Program-made: the position numbers and the translations under genes
Shown: one piece after another, positions 1 to 5,609 of the stretch
Layout: each line of letters starts with the position of its first letter
Numbering within the stretch: position 1 is the first letter of the stretch
DNA from: Bacillota bacterium
GTDB lineage: Bacteria; Bacillota; Clostridia; Lachnospirales; Lachnospiraceae
DNA length: 6,464 nt
Direction: 5' to 3'
NCBI GenBank assembly: GCA_023398855.1
Contig: JAEWRS010000170.1
Coordinates: 1-6,464, forward strand
The notes under the pieces: generated by a model
What the model saw: only the letters and a program-made list of their open reading frames with translations
Databases searched by the model: none
Told to the model about the DNA's origin: nothing

Positions 1-223
1 TTGTACCCACTGTCACCCCTTTGATCTCAATAGTAAACCGGGGAAGAAATGTAAGCACCTGTTCTCTTAAGGTAGCCAGGTGATTGCCGTCTTTATCATA
101 AATTTCCAGCTTATGACCCCAGGCCGGCCTGCCGCTCACGGTATAAACGGTAGTGCCATTCTCATCATATACATCATAACTGTCAAACCAGGAAAAAAAT
201 CTCTGTTTAAACATAAGTCTCAT
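1..223 (-). CDS. LURP-one-related (LOR/YxjI family) protein, N-terminal part
   Basis: The reading frame runs from an ATG at 223 off the left edge, giving 74 complete codons of a family whose members are usually about 160-170 residues. The start MRLMFKQRFFSWFDSYDVYD, followed by an alternating pattern with GRPAWGHKLEIYDKDG, is typical of LURP-one-related / YxjI proteins, small tubby-like beta-barrel proteins. Their bacterial function is not established; the related tubby and scramblase folds bind lipids. The ATG overlaps the TGA of the upstream nuclease fusion (ATGA, 220-223), and an AAAGGAG lies at 237-243, 13 nt before the start and inside the upstream gene. Translation is therefore probably coupled and the gene is the third member of the WYL-nuclease operon. 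A second ATG three codons in (214) is possible. Family assignment rests on remembered sequence similarity; a link to DNA repair would be inference from position only. Confidence 0.8.
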   Translation of the reverse strand, partial: MRLMFKQRFFSWFDSYDVYDENGTTVYTVSGRPAWGHKLEIYDKDGNHLATLREQVLTFLPRFTIEIKGVTVGT

Positions 224-2166
224 AATATCTTTTTTTCTCCTTTCCCGTCCAAGTCTATCATTTGACCGCACCATTTTCTCAGCATACATTCCCCGCATTT
301 TGCCTTCCTTGCTGTGCAAATAGCCCTGCCATGATAAATCAATTGAAAATTGATCCTGTTCCAATGATCCTTTGGCAGTATTTTCTGCAGTTCCATTTCC
401 ACTGCCTCCGGGGTTTTTCCCATTGCCCACCCAAGCCGCCTGGAAATACGGAACACATGCGTATCTACTGTAATGCCCGGTATTGCGTAAGCATCTGCCA
501 GGAACAAAGTAGCTGTTTTTCTGCCTACTCCGGCCAAGGTTAAAACACCGTCAATATCCCTAGGCACCTGTCCGCCGAATTCCTCTGCAATCTGCTTGCA
601 GCATTTCTTTAGGTTTTTTGCTTTGTTTTTATAAAGTCCGATGGAACGTATTGACTCTTCGATTTCTGTTAAAGATGCTTCAGCCATCTGCTCAACCGTC
701 TGAAAACGCAGAAAAAGCTGGGGCAGCACCTGGTTTACCTGTTTATCCGTGCTTTGAGCGCTGAGCATAATGGCTGCCAGAAGCTGCCAGTGGTGCTGGT
801 GGTAAAAACCCTCCTTTGTCACACCATAAGCCTGATCCAAGGTTTCAAGTATATCTCTGATATGATCCTTTTTCTTCCATCCGGCTTCCTGTTCTTTCAA
901 AGTAATGCCTTTGCCTTTCCCTCTTTTGTCAATCTCTTCCGGCTCAAACAGCCGGATCGTCCCATATTCCCCGTCATATCCGGGACTGCATGAGACTATT
1001 CCTTCTCTCAGCCGCTTAATCCCCTCTGAAATCATATAGCCTGCTGCATGATTAATATCCTCCAGAGGCAAATCTCTCAGAATCAGTAATTCCGATCCCA
1101 AATCTCTGATCATGGATTCATACTGGCTTTGAACTTTTTTGCTGATAACCGTATAGCCTGTAGAAGCCGCAATCACCTCATTTAAAGGGACCAGATTCTC
1201 ATAGCTCTTTCCTCCCGGAAGTATAAAACCAGGGGCACGGTCAGCCAGTTGACCGATCCGGTGGGAGACTCCTGTAGTCAGCTTGCGGCCGCATACCGGA
1301 CACTTGCCAGAATACTGTTTCGCTTCCAAGGGTGAAAGGCAAAGATTGCATTTCCTGTGTCCGTCATAATGGTATTTTCCTTCTTCTGGAAAAAACTCTA
1401 CGGTACCCTCTAATCCTTCCCCTTTTTGAATGGCATTCCAAAGTCCTGTATAGGATAACTCTATATTCAGCAAATTCGCTTCTCTTCCTAATTTTGACGG
1501 TGAATGGGCATCAGAATTGGAAACCAGTTGAAACCGGTCCAGTGCTGACAAACGCCATATCATAGGCGGGTCCGCAGAAAGTCCCGTTTCCAGAGCGTGC
1601 ACATAAGGAGTTAAGTCCTCAAAACACTCCTCAATGGAATCAAAACCAGAAAATGCCCCGAACAAAGAAAAGTGCGGTGTCCAGATATGAGCCGGAATAT
1701 AGATTGCCCTTGGGCACATTTCCAGCGTAATTTCAAGAAGATCGTGACAATCCAGGCCAAGGATAGGCCTGCCGTCAGAATGAAGATTTCCAATGGTTTC
1801 CAGCCTTTCTGACAACCGTTTTGCTTCCTCAATGCCAGGAAGGAGGAGGACACTGTGTACCTTCCTCACTTTCCCGTTCTTTTTATAGATAGAACTGATC
1901 TCCCCTGAAACCACAAACCGGGGAATGGCTCCTCTTAAGCCTTCCCCTTTGTTCAGGCGGTATTCTTCCTTCAATATATAAAGCCCCTCCTCTGCGGGAA
2001 CCAGCTTTTCCTTTAATTCTTCACGCCATGCCGGATGGGTAAAATCTCCGGTCCCAAGTATGGCGATGCCTTTTTTTCTTGCCCATAAATCCAAATATTC
2101 CAGAGAACAATCCTTACTGGTTGCCCTGGAATAATGAGAATGGATATGTAAATCTGCTATGTACAT
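220..2166 (-). CDS. Endonuclease Q-like PHP nuclease fused to endonuclease III (Nth)
   Basis: This 648-residue protein has two repair-enzyme modules. Residues 1-265 are a PHP metal-dependent phosphoesterase: ADLHIHSHYS with H7 and H9, GTGDFTH with D41 and H44, E89, H104, H160, and SNSDAHS with D219 and H221. A zinc ribbon (C273, C276, C289, C292) and a conserved block ending in GYDGEYGTIRLF (to about 405) follow. This order matches the family containing endonuclease Q, which cuts DNA 5' of deaminated bases and AP sites. From about 431 there is a complete endonuclease III: SAQSTD, the helix-hairpin-helix LAGVGRKTA with catalytic K550, ITVDTH with D568, and 4Fe-4S cysteines C617, C624, C627, C633 spaced as in E. 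coli Nth. That half is a glycosylase/AP lyase for oxidised pyrimidines. I chose the ATG at 2166 because GGGAG (2173-2177) sits 6 nt before it and a promoter lies just upstream. The frame is open to 2262, but that would put the start inside the WYL gene and upstream of this promoter. Nth is certain; EndoQ is a close family call. Confidence 0.93.
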   Translation of the reverse strand: MYIADLHIHSHYSRATSKDCSLEYLDLWARKKGIAILGTGDFTHPAWREELKEKLVPAEEGLYILKEEYRLNKGEGLRGAIPRFVVSGEISSIYKKNGKVRKVHSVLLLPGIEEAKRLSERLETIGNLHSDGRPILGLDCHDLLEITLEMCPRAIYIPAHIWTPHFSLFGAFSGFDSIEECFEDLTPYVHALETGLSADPPMIWRLSALDRFQLVSNSDAHSPSKLGREANLLNIELSYTGLWNAIQKGEGLEGTVEFFPEEGKYHYDGHRKCNLCLSPLEAKQYSGKCPVCGRKLTTGVSHRIGQLADRAPGFILPGGKSYENLVPLNEVIAASTGYTVISKKVQSQYESMIRDLGSELLILRDLPLEDINHAAGYMISEGIKRLREGIVSCSPGYDGEYGTIRLFEPEEIDKRGKGKGITLKEQEAGWKKKDHIRDILETLDQAYGVTKEGFYHQHHWQLLAAIMLSAQSTDKQVNQVLPQLFLRFQTVEQMAEASLTEIEESIRSIGLYKNKAKNLKKCCKQIAEEFGGQVPRDIDGVLTLAGVGRKTATLFLADAYAIPGITVDTHVFRISRRLGWAMGKTPEAVEMELQKILPKDHWNRINFQLIYHGRAICTARKAKCGECMLRKWCGQMIDLDGKGEKKIL

Positions 2167-2172
2167 CAATTT

Positions 2173-2226
2173 CTCCCGGTTTTTTATTTTACGTTTTATT
2201 ATAGCCTTATTTCCGGTTGGTTGCAA
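2173..2226 (-). promoter_or_regulatory. Sigma-A promoter and RBS of the nuclease fusion
   Basis: On the minus strand, TTGCAA (2221-2226) and a perfect TATAAT (2198-2203) are exactly 17 nt apart. The predicted transcript starts near 2191 and has a leader of about 25 nt containing GGGAG (2173-2177), 6 nt before the ATG at 2166. The promoter overlaps the last codons of the WYL regulator, so the fusion can be expressed separately from its upstream neighbour as well as by read-through. It also argues against translation starting at 2262. Not shown experimentally. Confidence 0.65.
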
Positions 2227-3151
2227 GAAGCATGTCTTTCCTTTTACCGGCATATTTTTCATAAATTTCCAAAACCAGCTCTGCCAGCTCTTCTCTGTAT
2301 TCTGCCGGTTCCATCAATTCTATCTGATCTCCCATACTCAATATCCATCCAAAGAGATTTCCCTTGCCGGAAAATCCTGCCTGAAATAAAAGCCTGCCAT
2401 CCTCCTGCTCCTTAAAGCAGTTCATACCAAACTCTTCAATCAGCCGCCACTTGATCTCCGGTGCACAGACTGCAATCACCTGGAAGGTGGCTGGGTATGG
2501 ATTTTCAGGAAAACACTCAATGGAAGGCTGGGAAACCTTATCAAAGTGCTCGCAGGTATCCCGGAGCTCCTGGATCCGGTTTAGCTTGAACATGCGAAAA
2601 TCCTTCCGCTCCCTGCAGTATCCCCACACATACCAGGAGGACCACTGAAATACCAGATGATAAGGATCAATAAACCGCTCTTTCTCTCCTCCTGGAGAAT
2701 AATAATAAAATTTTATGGAATGACTGTTTTCCATTGCTCCGCGGATCAGTTCGATCTTTGGAGGCAGAGTGTATTTATGCCAGGAAGAAAGATTGATCAT
2801 CATGTGGCTTCCCAGAACCGGAGCCGAGGCCTGATCCACAGACAGCTTTTTCATCAGCAGCTGATACCTGTTGGTTCCCGCCACACTGTCCAGACTTCTA
2901 AGTCCGGTCAGTATGGACTGCATCTCGGAAGAAGTGAGCACTGTCCGGTCGATCCGGTAGGCAGGCATAATGGAAATCCCCCCATGTTGTCCCTGTGAAG
3001 TTGCAATGGGAATACCGGCTCTCAGCAATGCTTCCACATCCCGGTTAATGGTTCTTCTTGAAACCTCAAAGGTTTCAGCAAGATAAGAAGCCGTTACCTT
3101 TTCCTCCTGAAGCAGGATGGATAAAATACCGATAAGTCTGTCAATCTTCAT
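2207..3151 (-). CDS. YafY-type HTH/WYL-domain transcriptional regulator
   Basis: A 314-residue DNA-binding regulator of usual length for its family. Residues 1-50 form the N-terminal winged helix (VTASYLAETFEVSRRTINRD, then VEALLRAGIPI). Residues 53-64 (QGQHGGISIMPAYR) match the wing of YafY-like proteins. A WYL domain follows at about 145-200, with FYYYSP, RFIDPYHLVFQ, the name-giving motif read here as WYV (173-175), and KLNRIQ. A C-terminal WCX-like extension covers about 218-300. WYL domains sense ligands; in characterised cases (PafBC, DriD, BrxR/CapW) they control DNA-damage or phage-defence genes, and DriD binds single-stranded DNA. The ATG at 3151 has AAAGGA 6 nt upstream (3158-3163). 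The gene lies 40 nt before the nuclease fusion, in the same direction, with no terminator visible between them. Its target is unknown; its own operon and the divergent small gene at 3348 are the natural candidates. Confidence 0.92.
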   Translation of the reverse strand: MKIDRLIGILSILLQEEKVTASYLAETFEVSRRTINRDVEALLRAGIPIATSQGQHGGISIMPAYRIDRTVLTSSEMQSILTGLRSLDSVAGTNRYQLLMKKLSVDQASAPVLGSHMMINLSSWHKYTLPPKIELIRGAMENSHSIKFYYYSPGGEKERFIDPYHLVFQWSSWYVWGYCRERKDFRMFKLNRIQELRDTCEHFDKVSQPSIECFPENPYPATFQVIAVCAPEIKWRLIEEFGMNCFKEQEDGRLLFQAGFSGKGNLFGWILSMGDQIELMEPAEYREELAELVLEIYEKYAGKRKDMLLATNRK

Positions 3152-3173
3152 AGGCTGTCCTTTCTTTCAAGTT

Positions 3174-3206
3174 CCTATTGTTTCACGAAAGCAACGATCA
3201 AATAGG
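3174..3206. repeat. Inverted repeat in the WYL regulator leader
   Basis: CCTATT (3174-3179) and AATAGG (3201-3206) are exact inverted copies 21 nt apart, with a smaller TTTC-AC-GAAA palindrome (3181-3190) between them. In the WYL transcript this could fold as a stem with an asymmetric bulge; as DNA it could be an operator for a dimeric regulator, the WYL protein itself being the obvious candidate. There is no T tract, so it does not look like a terminator. Short arms make chance occurrence possible. Confidence 0.3.
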
Positions 3207-3230
3207 ATATGATTGTATAACCTTTTATCA

Positions 3231-3239
3231 ATTATACCA
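3231..3239 (-). promoter_or_regulatory. Extended -10 promoter of the WYL regulator
   Basis: The minus strand reads TGGTATAAT: a consensus -10 hexamer with the TGN extension. The -35 position, TTTCCT at 17 nt, is poor, which the extended -10 may offset or which may reflect a need for an activator. The predicted start near 3224 gives a leader of about 70 nt before the ATG at 3151, and that leader contains the inverted repeat at 3174-3206. Confidence 0.55.
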
Positions 3240-3284
3240 CGGCAGCAAGAATGAGGAAACGCCGTTCTTTTCTCTTCCTGCGCA

Positions 3285-3313
3285 TTGACTCTCTTTTTTA
3301 TTTATGCTAGGAT
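3285..3313 (+). promoter_or_regulatory. Sigma-A promoter of the 75-residue protein gene
   Basis: TTGACT (3285-3290) and TAGGAT (3308-3313) are separated by 17 nt. Transcription should begin near 3320, leaving a short leader with AAAGGA at 3334-3339. Because the open frame beginning at 3285 starts inside the -35 box, this promoter fixes the real start codon at 3348. It diverges from the WYL promoter (3231-3239) with about 45 bp between the elements. Confidence 0.6.
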
Positions 3314-3347
3314 ATGCCTATTAATCAAAAAAGAAAGGACCAGTCAT

Positions 3348-3575
3348 ATGAACCTTATGAATTTAATGCAGATAAAGGAATCCTGGACTGTATTTAAAAA
3401 TAATCACCCAAAATTCCCCCTGTTTCTAAAGGCAGCCTTAAACGGTGCGATGAAAGAAGGAAGTGTGGTGGAGATCAAGGTTACAACCCCGGATGGGAAA
3501 ACCCTGTCCACCAATTTAAAACTTAAGGCCTCTGACTTAGAGCTGCTTAAACAATGGAAAAATTCCTTAGATTGA
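3348..3575 (+). CDS. 75-residue protein of unknown function
   Basis: A small soluble protein, MNLMNLMQIKESWTVFKNNH at the N-terminus and ending in KQWKNSLD. I do not recognise a named family with confidence. An N-terminal amphipathic helix carries SWTVFKNNHPKFPLFLKAA. A probable beta-hairpin follows: GSVVEIKVTTPDGKTLSTNLKL, written here only in part as VVEIKVTTPDG and LSTNLKLK. A last helix is SDLELLKQWKN. There is no signal peptide, membrane segment or cysteine. AAAGGA (3334-3339) lies 8 nt before the ATG, a good promoter lies upstream, and a hairpin terminator begins about 40 nt after the stop, so it is a complete single-gene unit. It is divergent from the WYL regulator, which may control it. 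The gene is real with good confidence; its function is open. Confidence 0.85.
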   Translation: MNLMNLMQIKESWTVFKNNHPKFPLFLKAALNGAMKEGSVVEIKVTTPDGKTLSTNLKLKASDLELLKQWKNSLD

Positions 3576-3614
3576 TTGTCATCTGCTTCCTTTTTGGGAA
3601 TATTCCTATACGAC

Positions 3615-3646
3615 AAAAAAGAGAGGGGATCAACCACCTCTCTTTT
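3615..3646. terminator. Bidirectional rho-independent terminator
   Basis: AAAAGAGAGG (3617-3626) pairs perfectly with CCTCTCTTTT (3637-3646) around a 10-nt loop. Read on the plus strand it ends the 75-residue gene (stop at 3575) with a four-T tail. Read on the minus strand the tail is six T, a stronger signal, serving the DUF5684 gene that converges from the right. Confidence 0.75.
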
Positions 3647-3655
3647 CAGGCTATT

Positions 3656-3691
3656 GGGGGGCAAGCAAATATTTGCCATTCCCTCCGCCCC
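3656..3691. repeat. Nested palindromes after the membrane protein gene
   Basis: GCAAATATTTGC (3665-3676) is a perfect 12-bp palindrome; GGCAA (3660-3664) can alternatively pair with TTGCC (3673-3677), and GGGGC (3658-3662) with GCCCC (3687-3691). The stretch lies 30-65 nt after the minus-strand stop at 3721 and just before the terminator. It may be a 3' stabilising structure or an accessory terminator; the alternative pairings exclude one another. Confidence 0.35.
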
Positions 3692-3720
3692 TTATAAAAA
3701 GAGGCTGCCGCCAGAATATC

Positions 3721-4155
3721 TTAATTGTTATGCGGCCCTATGTACTCAGCCTTGCCGAATGCAAGTATGGGAAGAAATATCAATGGCAGCAGTACTGTGC
3801 CAACCACAAATCCACCGCTCTTTCCAAAAACTTTGGAAAGCTTTATAAAGTAAAAGATACTTAAAATCAAAGAAGCCACCCCTGCAAGATTACTTAATAA
3901 GCTGATTTCAGTAAATATTCCGATTAAAGATACTGCCCATGTAATGAGCACTGCAAAAAAATAATTTAAATTTCCAAATATAATATCAGACATAACATAA
4001 ATATTGTATAATGGAACCAAAGACGCCCAGCCTGGTTTGCCTGCTTTTGAAAAAATCCTCCAATTAACAACCATAAAAAACGCAATAATACCTAAGCCCA
4101 ATACTAAAAGAAAAACACCAAATACTGCTAAAGTAGCATACAAATCACTATACAC
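3721..4155 (-). CDS. DUF5684-type four-helix membrane protein
   Basis: A 144-residue integral membrane protein. Hydrophobic helices lie at about 8-31, 64-85, 88-105 and 116-134. Between the first two is the conserved cytosolic-looking loop WRIFSKAGKPGWASLVPLYN (32-51), and near the end KVFGKSGGFVVGT followed by PLIFLPILAFGKAEY. This architecture and the AGKPGWASLVPLYN motif match the DUF5684 family, whose function is unknown. The start is decided by GGAGG (4164-4168): the frame is open to a TTG at 4170, but that codon overlaps the ribosome site, while the GTG at 4155 stands 8 nt downstream of it. The transcript probably begins near 4353 and first passes a broken small reading frame. A bidirectional terminator follows the gene. 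Family assignment is from motif recall; the membrane topology is clear from the sequence. Confidence 0.88.
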   Translation of the reverse strand: MYSDLYATLAVFGVFLLVLGLGIIAFFMVVNWRIFSKAGKPGWASLVPLYNIYVMSDIIFGNLNYFFAVLITWAVSLIGIFTEISLLSNLAGVASLILSIFYFIKLSKVFGKSGGFVVGTVLLPLIFLPILAFGKAEYIGPHNN

Positions 4156-4222
4156 ACACGTTTCCTCCAAACATCTTTTTTAATTGTTGTTCATTTGTCA
4201 TCTCAATCACATCTCATACTTG

Positions 4223-4326
4223 CTATGCAAAACTATTTCTATCTTTTTTAATGATAGGGTTTGCAATAGCAATACCTACTGCCAAAAAAACAGTATGTTT
4301 ACAAAATTGGTTGTCGATTCGTACAT
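4223..4326 (-). pseudogene. Small membrane-peptide frame broken at a T7 run
   Basis: An ATG at 4326 has an excellent AAGGAG (4335-4340) 8 nt upstream and is the first start codon after a good promoter. The frame ends after only 16 codons (MYESTTNFVNILFFWQ, stop at 4276-4278). The break follows seven T in a row on the coding strand (4284-4290). One extra T, or a -1 slip there, would continue into LAVGIAIANPIIKKDRNSFA and stop at 4223, giving 34 residues with one hydrophobic helix and a basic tail. This may be a decayed gene, a slippage-controlled peptide, a sequencing error in the homopolymer, or simply a leader peptide of 16 residues. The DUF5684 gene follows on the same transcript. I recognise no family. 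Confidence 0.45.
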
Positions 4327-4359
4327 TATATGATCTCCTTTTTTTTCCATTTGCCATTT

Positions 4360-4388
4360 ATTCTAGCATTTATCATATGATTCATCAA
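4360..4388 (-). promoter_or_regulatory. Sigma-A promoter of the small ORF-DUF5684 transcript
   Basis: On the minus strand TTGATG (4383-4388) and TAGAAT (4360-4365) are 17 nt apart, and the -10 has the TGC extension. Transcription should begin near 4353, about 27 nt before the ATG at 4326 and about 200 nt before the DUF5684 GTG at 4155. The -35 box lies 5 bp from the nearer of two direct repeats. Confidence 0.6.
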
Positions 4389-4393
4389 TAAAC

Positions 4394-4425
4394 ATTGGGT
4401 ACATCAAAGCACCTATTGGATACAT
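4394..4425. repeat. 11-bp direct repeat, 21-bp period, between divergent promoters
   Basis: ATTGGGTACAT (4394-4404) and ATTGGATACAT (4415-4425) differ at one base and start 21 bp apart, two turns of B-DNA. They lie between the minus-strand -35 (4383-4388) and the plus-strand -35 (4440-4445). Same-face tandem sites at this place are what an activator such as a response regulator would use. No regulator gene adjacent to the repeat is in view. Confidence 0.4.
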
Positions 4426-4439
4426 GGCCCGTCATTTTC

Positions 4440-4468
4440 TTGCTGTAACTGCCAAAATATGGTATAGT
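4440..4468 (+). promoter_or_regulatory. Promoter of the secreted protein gene
   Basis: TATAGT (4463-4468) matches five of six -10 positions, and TTGCTG (4440-4445) lies 17 nt before it as a weak -35. The predicted start near 4475 gives a leader of about 80 nt. In that leader TCTCC (4511-4515) could pair with the ribosome site GGAGG (4538-4542), which might dampen translation. The weak -35 would suit activation from the direct repeats at 4394-4425. Confidence 0.5.
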
Positions 4469-4554
4469 GGGTGAATAAGTACAGGCACGTGAACCATTGT
4501 CTGATTCTATTCTCCCTTTCAGGGCGATTAAAAAACAGGAGGTATGATAACTTC

Positions 4555-5565
4555 ATGAGAAAAATTATAAAACTATTTGCGGTCGCAGCCCTTCTGTCCG
4601 TATCCATGGCATCAACCGCCCACGCGGGAGCCTGGAAGCAGGACAAGAATGGCTGGTGGTGGCAGGATGGTGATAAATCCTACCCTTCCTCTACATGGGA
4701 ATGGATTGATTCCGATGGGGATGGCATGGCAGAATGTTACTATTTTGATGAAAACGGTTATCTGTTAACAGGAACCACTGCTCCCGACGGCAGCATCGTC
4801 AATGAGGCCGGTGCATGGACCGATGAGGGATATGTCCGTCAACGGGCTTCCACTCCATCTGCTTCTAATAACATGAACCGGAAGGGACTGGAGCTGTACC
4901 AGGCGGCAGATCTTAAGAGCTCCAGTCTGCCAGGGCTGGATCTCACTGCAGATATCGGAATGAATTTTTACTATGACTGGCTGGAGATTCCTGTCACCAT
5001 GAGCATGCAGCTTACTTATCATGACATAAACACCTCTGGTATGGAATTTCTATCTCAGACTGATATTGATATGATGGGGATACGCAAATCAGAAACTTCT
5101 TTCTATACTAATGGCTGTTATTATTCCGATATGGGAAAGTATGAAAAATACAAAATGAAAATTGGATATGAGGAAATGACCAAAAACCTCACCCTTGGAG
5201 GCCTGACCGGACAGTTTGGTGCATTCCTTGATAATGTGCAGATAGCAGATAGCGGAGAAGGAAACAAGATCCTCATGTATTCCAGCAAACCAGATGGCTT
5301 AGAAAAATATCTCATGCCTGTTTACGAGGAAACATGGCCAGCTCTGTCTGGTTCTGATTTTAAGATCCGCCGGATTGACGGAAAAGCAATCATCAGCCCG
5401 GAAGGATACTTTTCCAGGGAAACCATAACCATATACACCACAATAACCGAAGACGAAGACACCATGGACCTGGTCATGAATATGAACATCAATTATAAAG
5501 ACCCGGGCAAAATTGTTTCCATTACATTTCCTTCTACCGAAGGATTTGAAGAAGTTATCTATTAA
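4555..5565 (+). CDS. Secreted protein with wall-binding-like N-terminal module
   Basis: A 336-residue exported protein. Residues 1-24 are a classical signal peptide (MRKIIKLFAVAALLSV, then cleavage after AHA). Mature residues 25-95 hold an aromatic, glycine-rich module: GWWWQDGDKSYPSSTWEWID, then an acidic DSDGDG stretch leading to ECYYFDENGYLLTG, resembling the wall-binding and glucan-binding repeats of clostridial surface proteins. DSDGDG also resembles a calcium loop. After a Ser/Thr/Asn linker, residues 110-336 are predicted mostly beta, with alternating strands such as MSMQLTYHDI, ITIYTTITED and DLVMNMNINY. That is reminiscent of LolA/LppX-like half-barrels or DUF6612-type proteins; this part is inference. 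It has no lipobox cysteine. The ATG at 4555 follows AGGAGG (4537-4542) at 12 nt, somewhat long, but an earlier in-frame start at 4471 would place 28 residues before the signal peptide. It is a single gene with its own promoter and terminator. Confidence 0.88.
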   Translation: MRKIIKLFAVAALLSVSMASTAHAGAWKQDKNGWWWQDGDKSYPSSTWEWIDSDGDGMAECYYFDENGYLLTGTTAPDGSIVNEAGAWTDEGYVRQRASTPSASNNMNRKGLELYQAADLKSSSLPGLDLTADIGMNFYYDWLEIPVTMSMQLTYHDINTSGMEFLSQTDIDMMGIRKSETSFYTNGCYYSDMGKYEKYKMKIGYEEMTKNLTLGGLTGQFGAFLDNVQIADSGEGNKILMYSSKPDGLEKYLMPVYEETWPALSGSDFKIRRIDGKAIISPEGYFSRETITIYTTITEDEDTMDLVMNMNINYKDPGKIVSITFPSTEGFEEVIY

Positions 5566-5575
5566 GAAACGATCA

Positions 5576-5607
5576 GAGGGAGCCAGTTAACGGCCCCCTC
5601 CTTTTTT
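5576..5607 (+). terminator. Rho-independent terminator of the secreted protein gene
   Basis: GAGGGAGCC (5576-5584) pairs with GGCCCCCTC (5592-5600), eight pairs and one A-C mismatch around a 7-nt loop. It is followed by C and six T (5602-5607), starting 10 nt after the stop codon. The opposite direction has no good T run, so it is not an obvious terminator for the convergent gene ending at 5610. Confidence 0.85.
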
Positions 5608-5609
5608 CA

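Noticed and set aside
1611..1853. Antisense-strand and out-of-frame open stretches within the nuclease gene, such as this one
   Set aside because: They sit inside a strongly supported coding region in other frames and lack ribosome sites or recognisable domains.
2167..2262. N-terminal extension of the nuclease fusion starting MKNMPVKGK
   Set aside because: It overlaps the end of the WYL gene, lies upstream of the predicted transcript start, and precedes the exact family N-terminus MYIADLHIHSHYS.
3404..3679. Minus-strand open stretch across the 75-residue gene and the terminator
   Set aside because: It passes through the hairpin terminator and opposes a well-supported gene; composition looks like a shadow frame.
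4148..4201. 17-codon minus-strand frame beginning MTNEQQLKKMFGG
   Set aside because: No ribosome site before the ATG, and it runs through the GGAGG and GTG start of the DUF5684 gene; too short to separate from chance.
4223..4357. 44-codon minus-strand frame beginning MANGKKRRSY
   Set aside because: It has no ribosome site, and its ATG at 4357 lies upstream of the predicted transcript start near 4353. It shares only its last part with the frame-broken peptide, whose own start is far better supported.
4471..4554. Earlier in-frame start for the secreted protein
   Set aside because: It would put 28 polar residues before a textbook signal peptide and ignore the AGGAGG at 4537-4542; it also lies at or before the predicted transcript start.
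4171..4554. Riboswitch or small RNA in the long intergenic stretch
   Set aside because: Beyond two promoters, a direct repeat and the broken small frame I see no conserved riboswitch core, T-box or strong hairpin-terminator pair.
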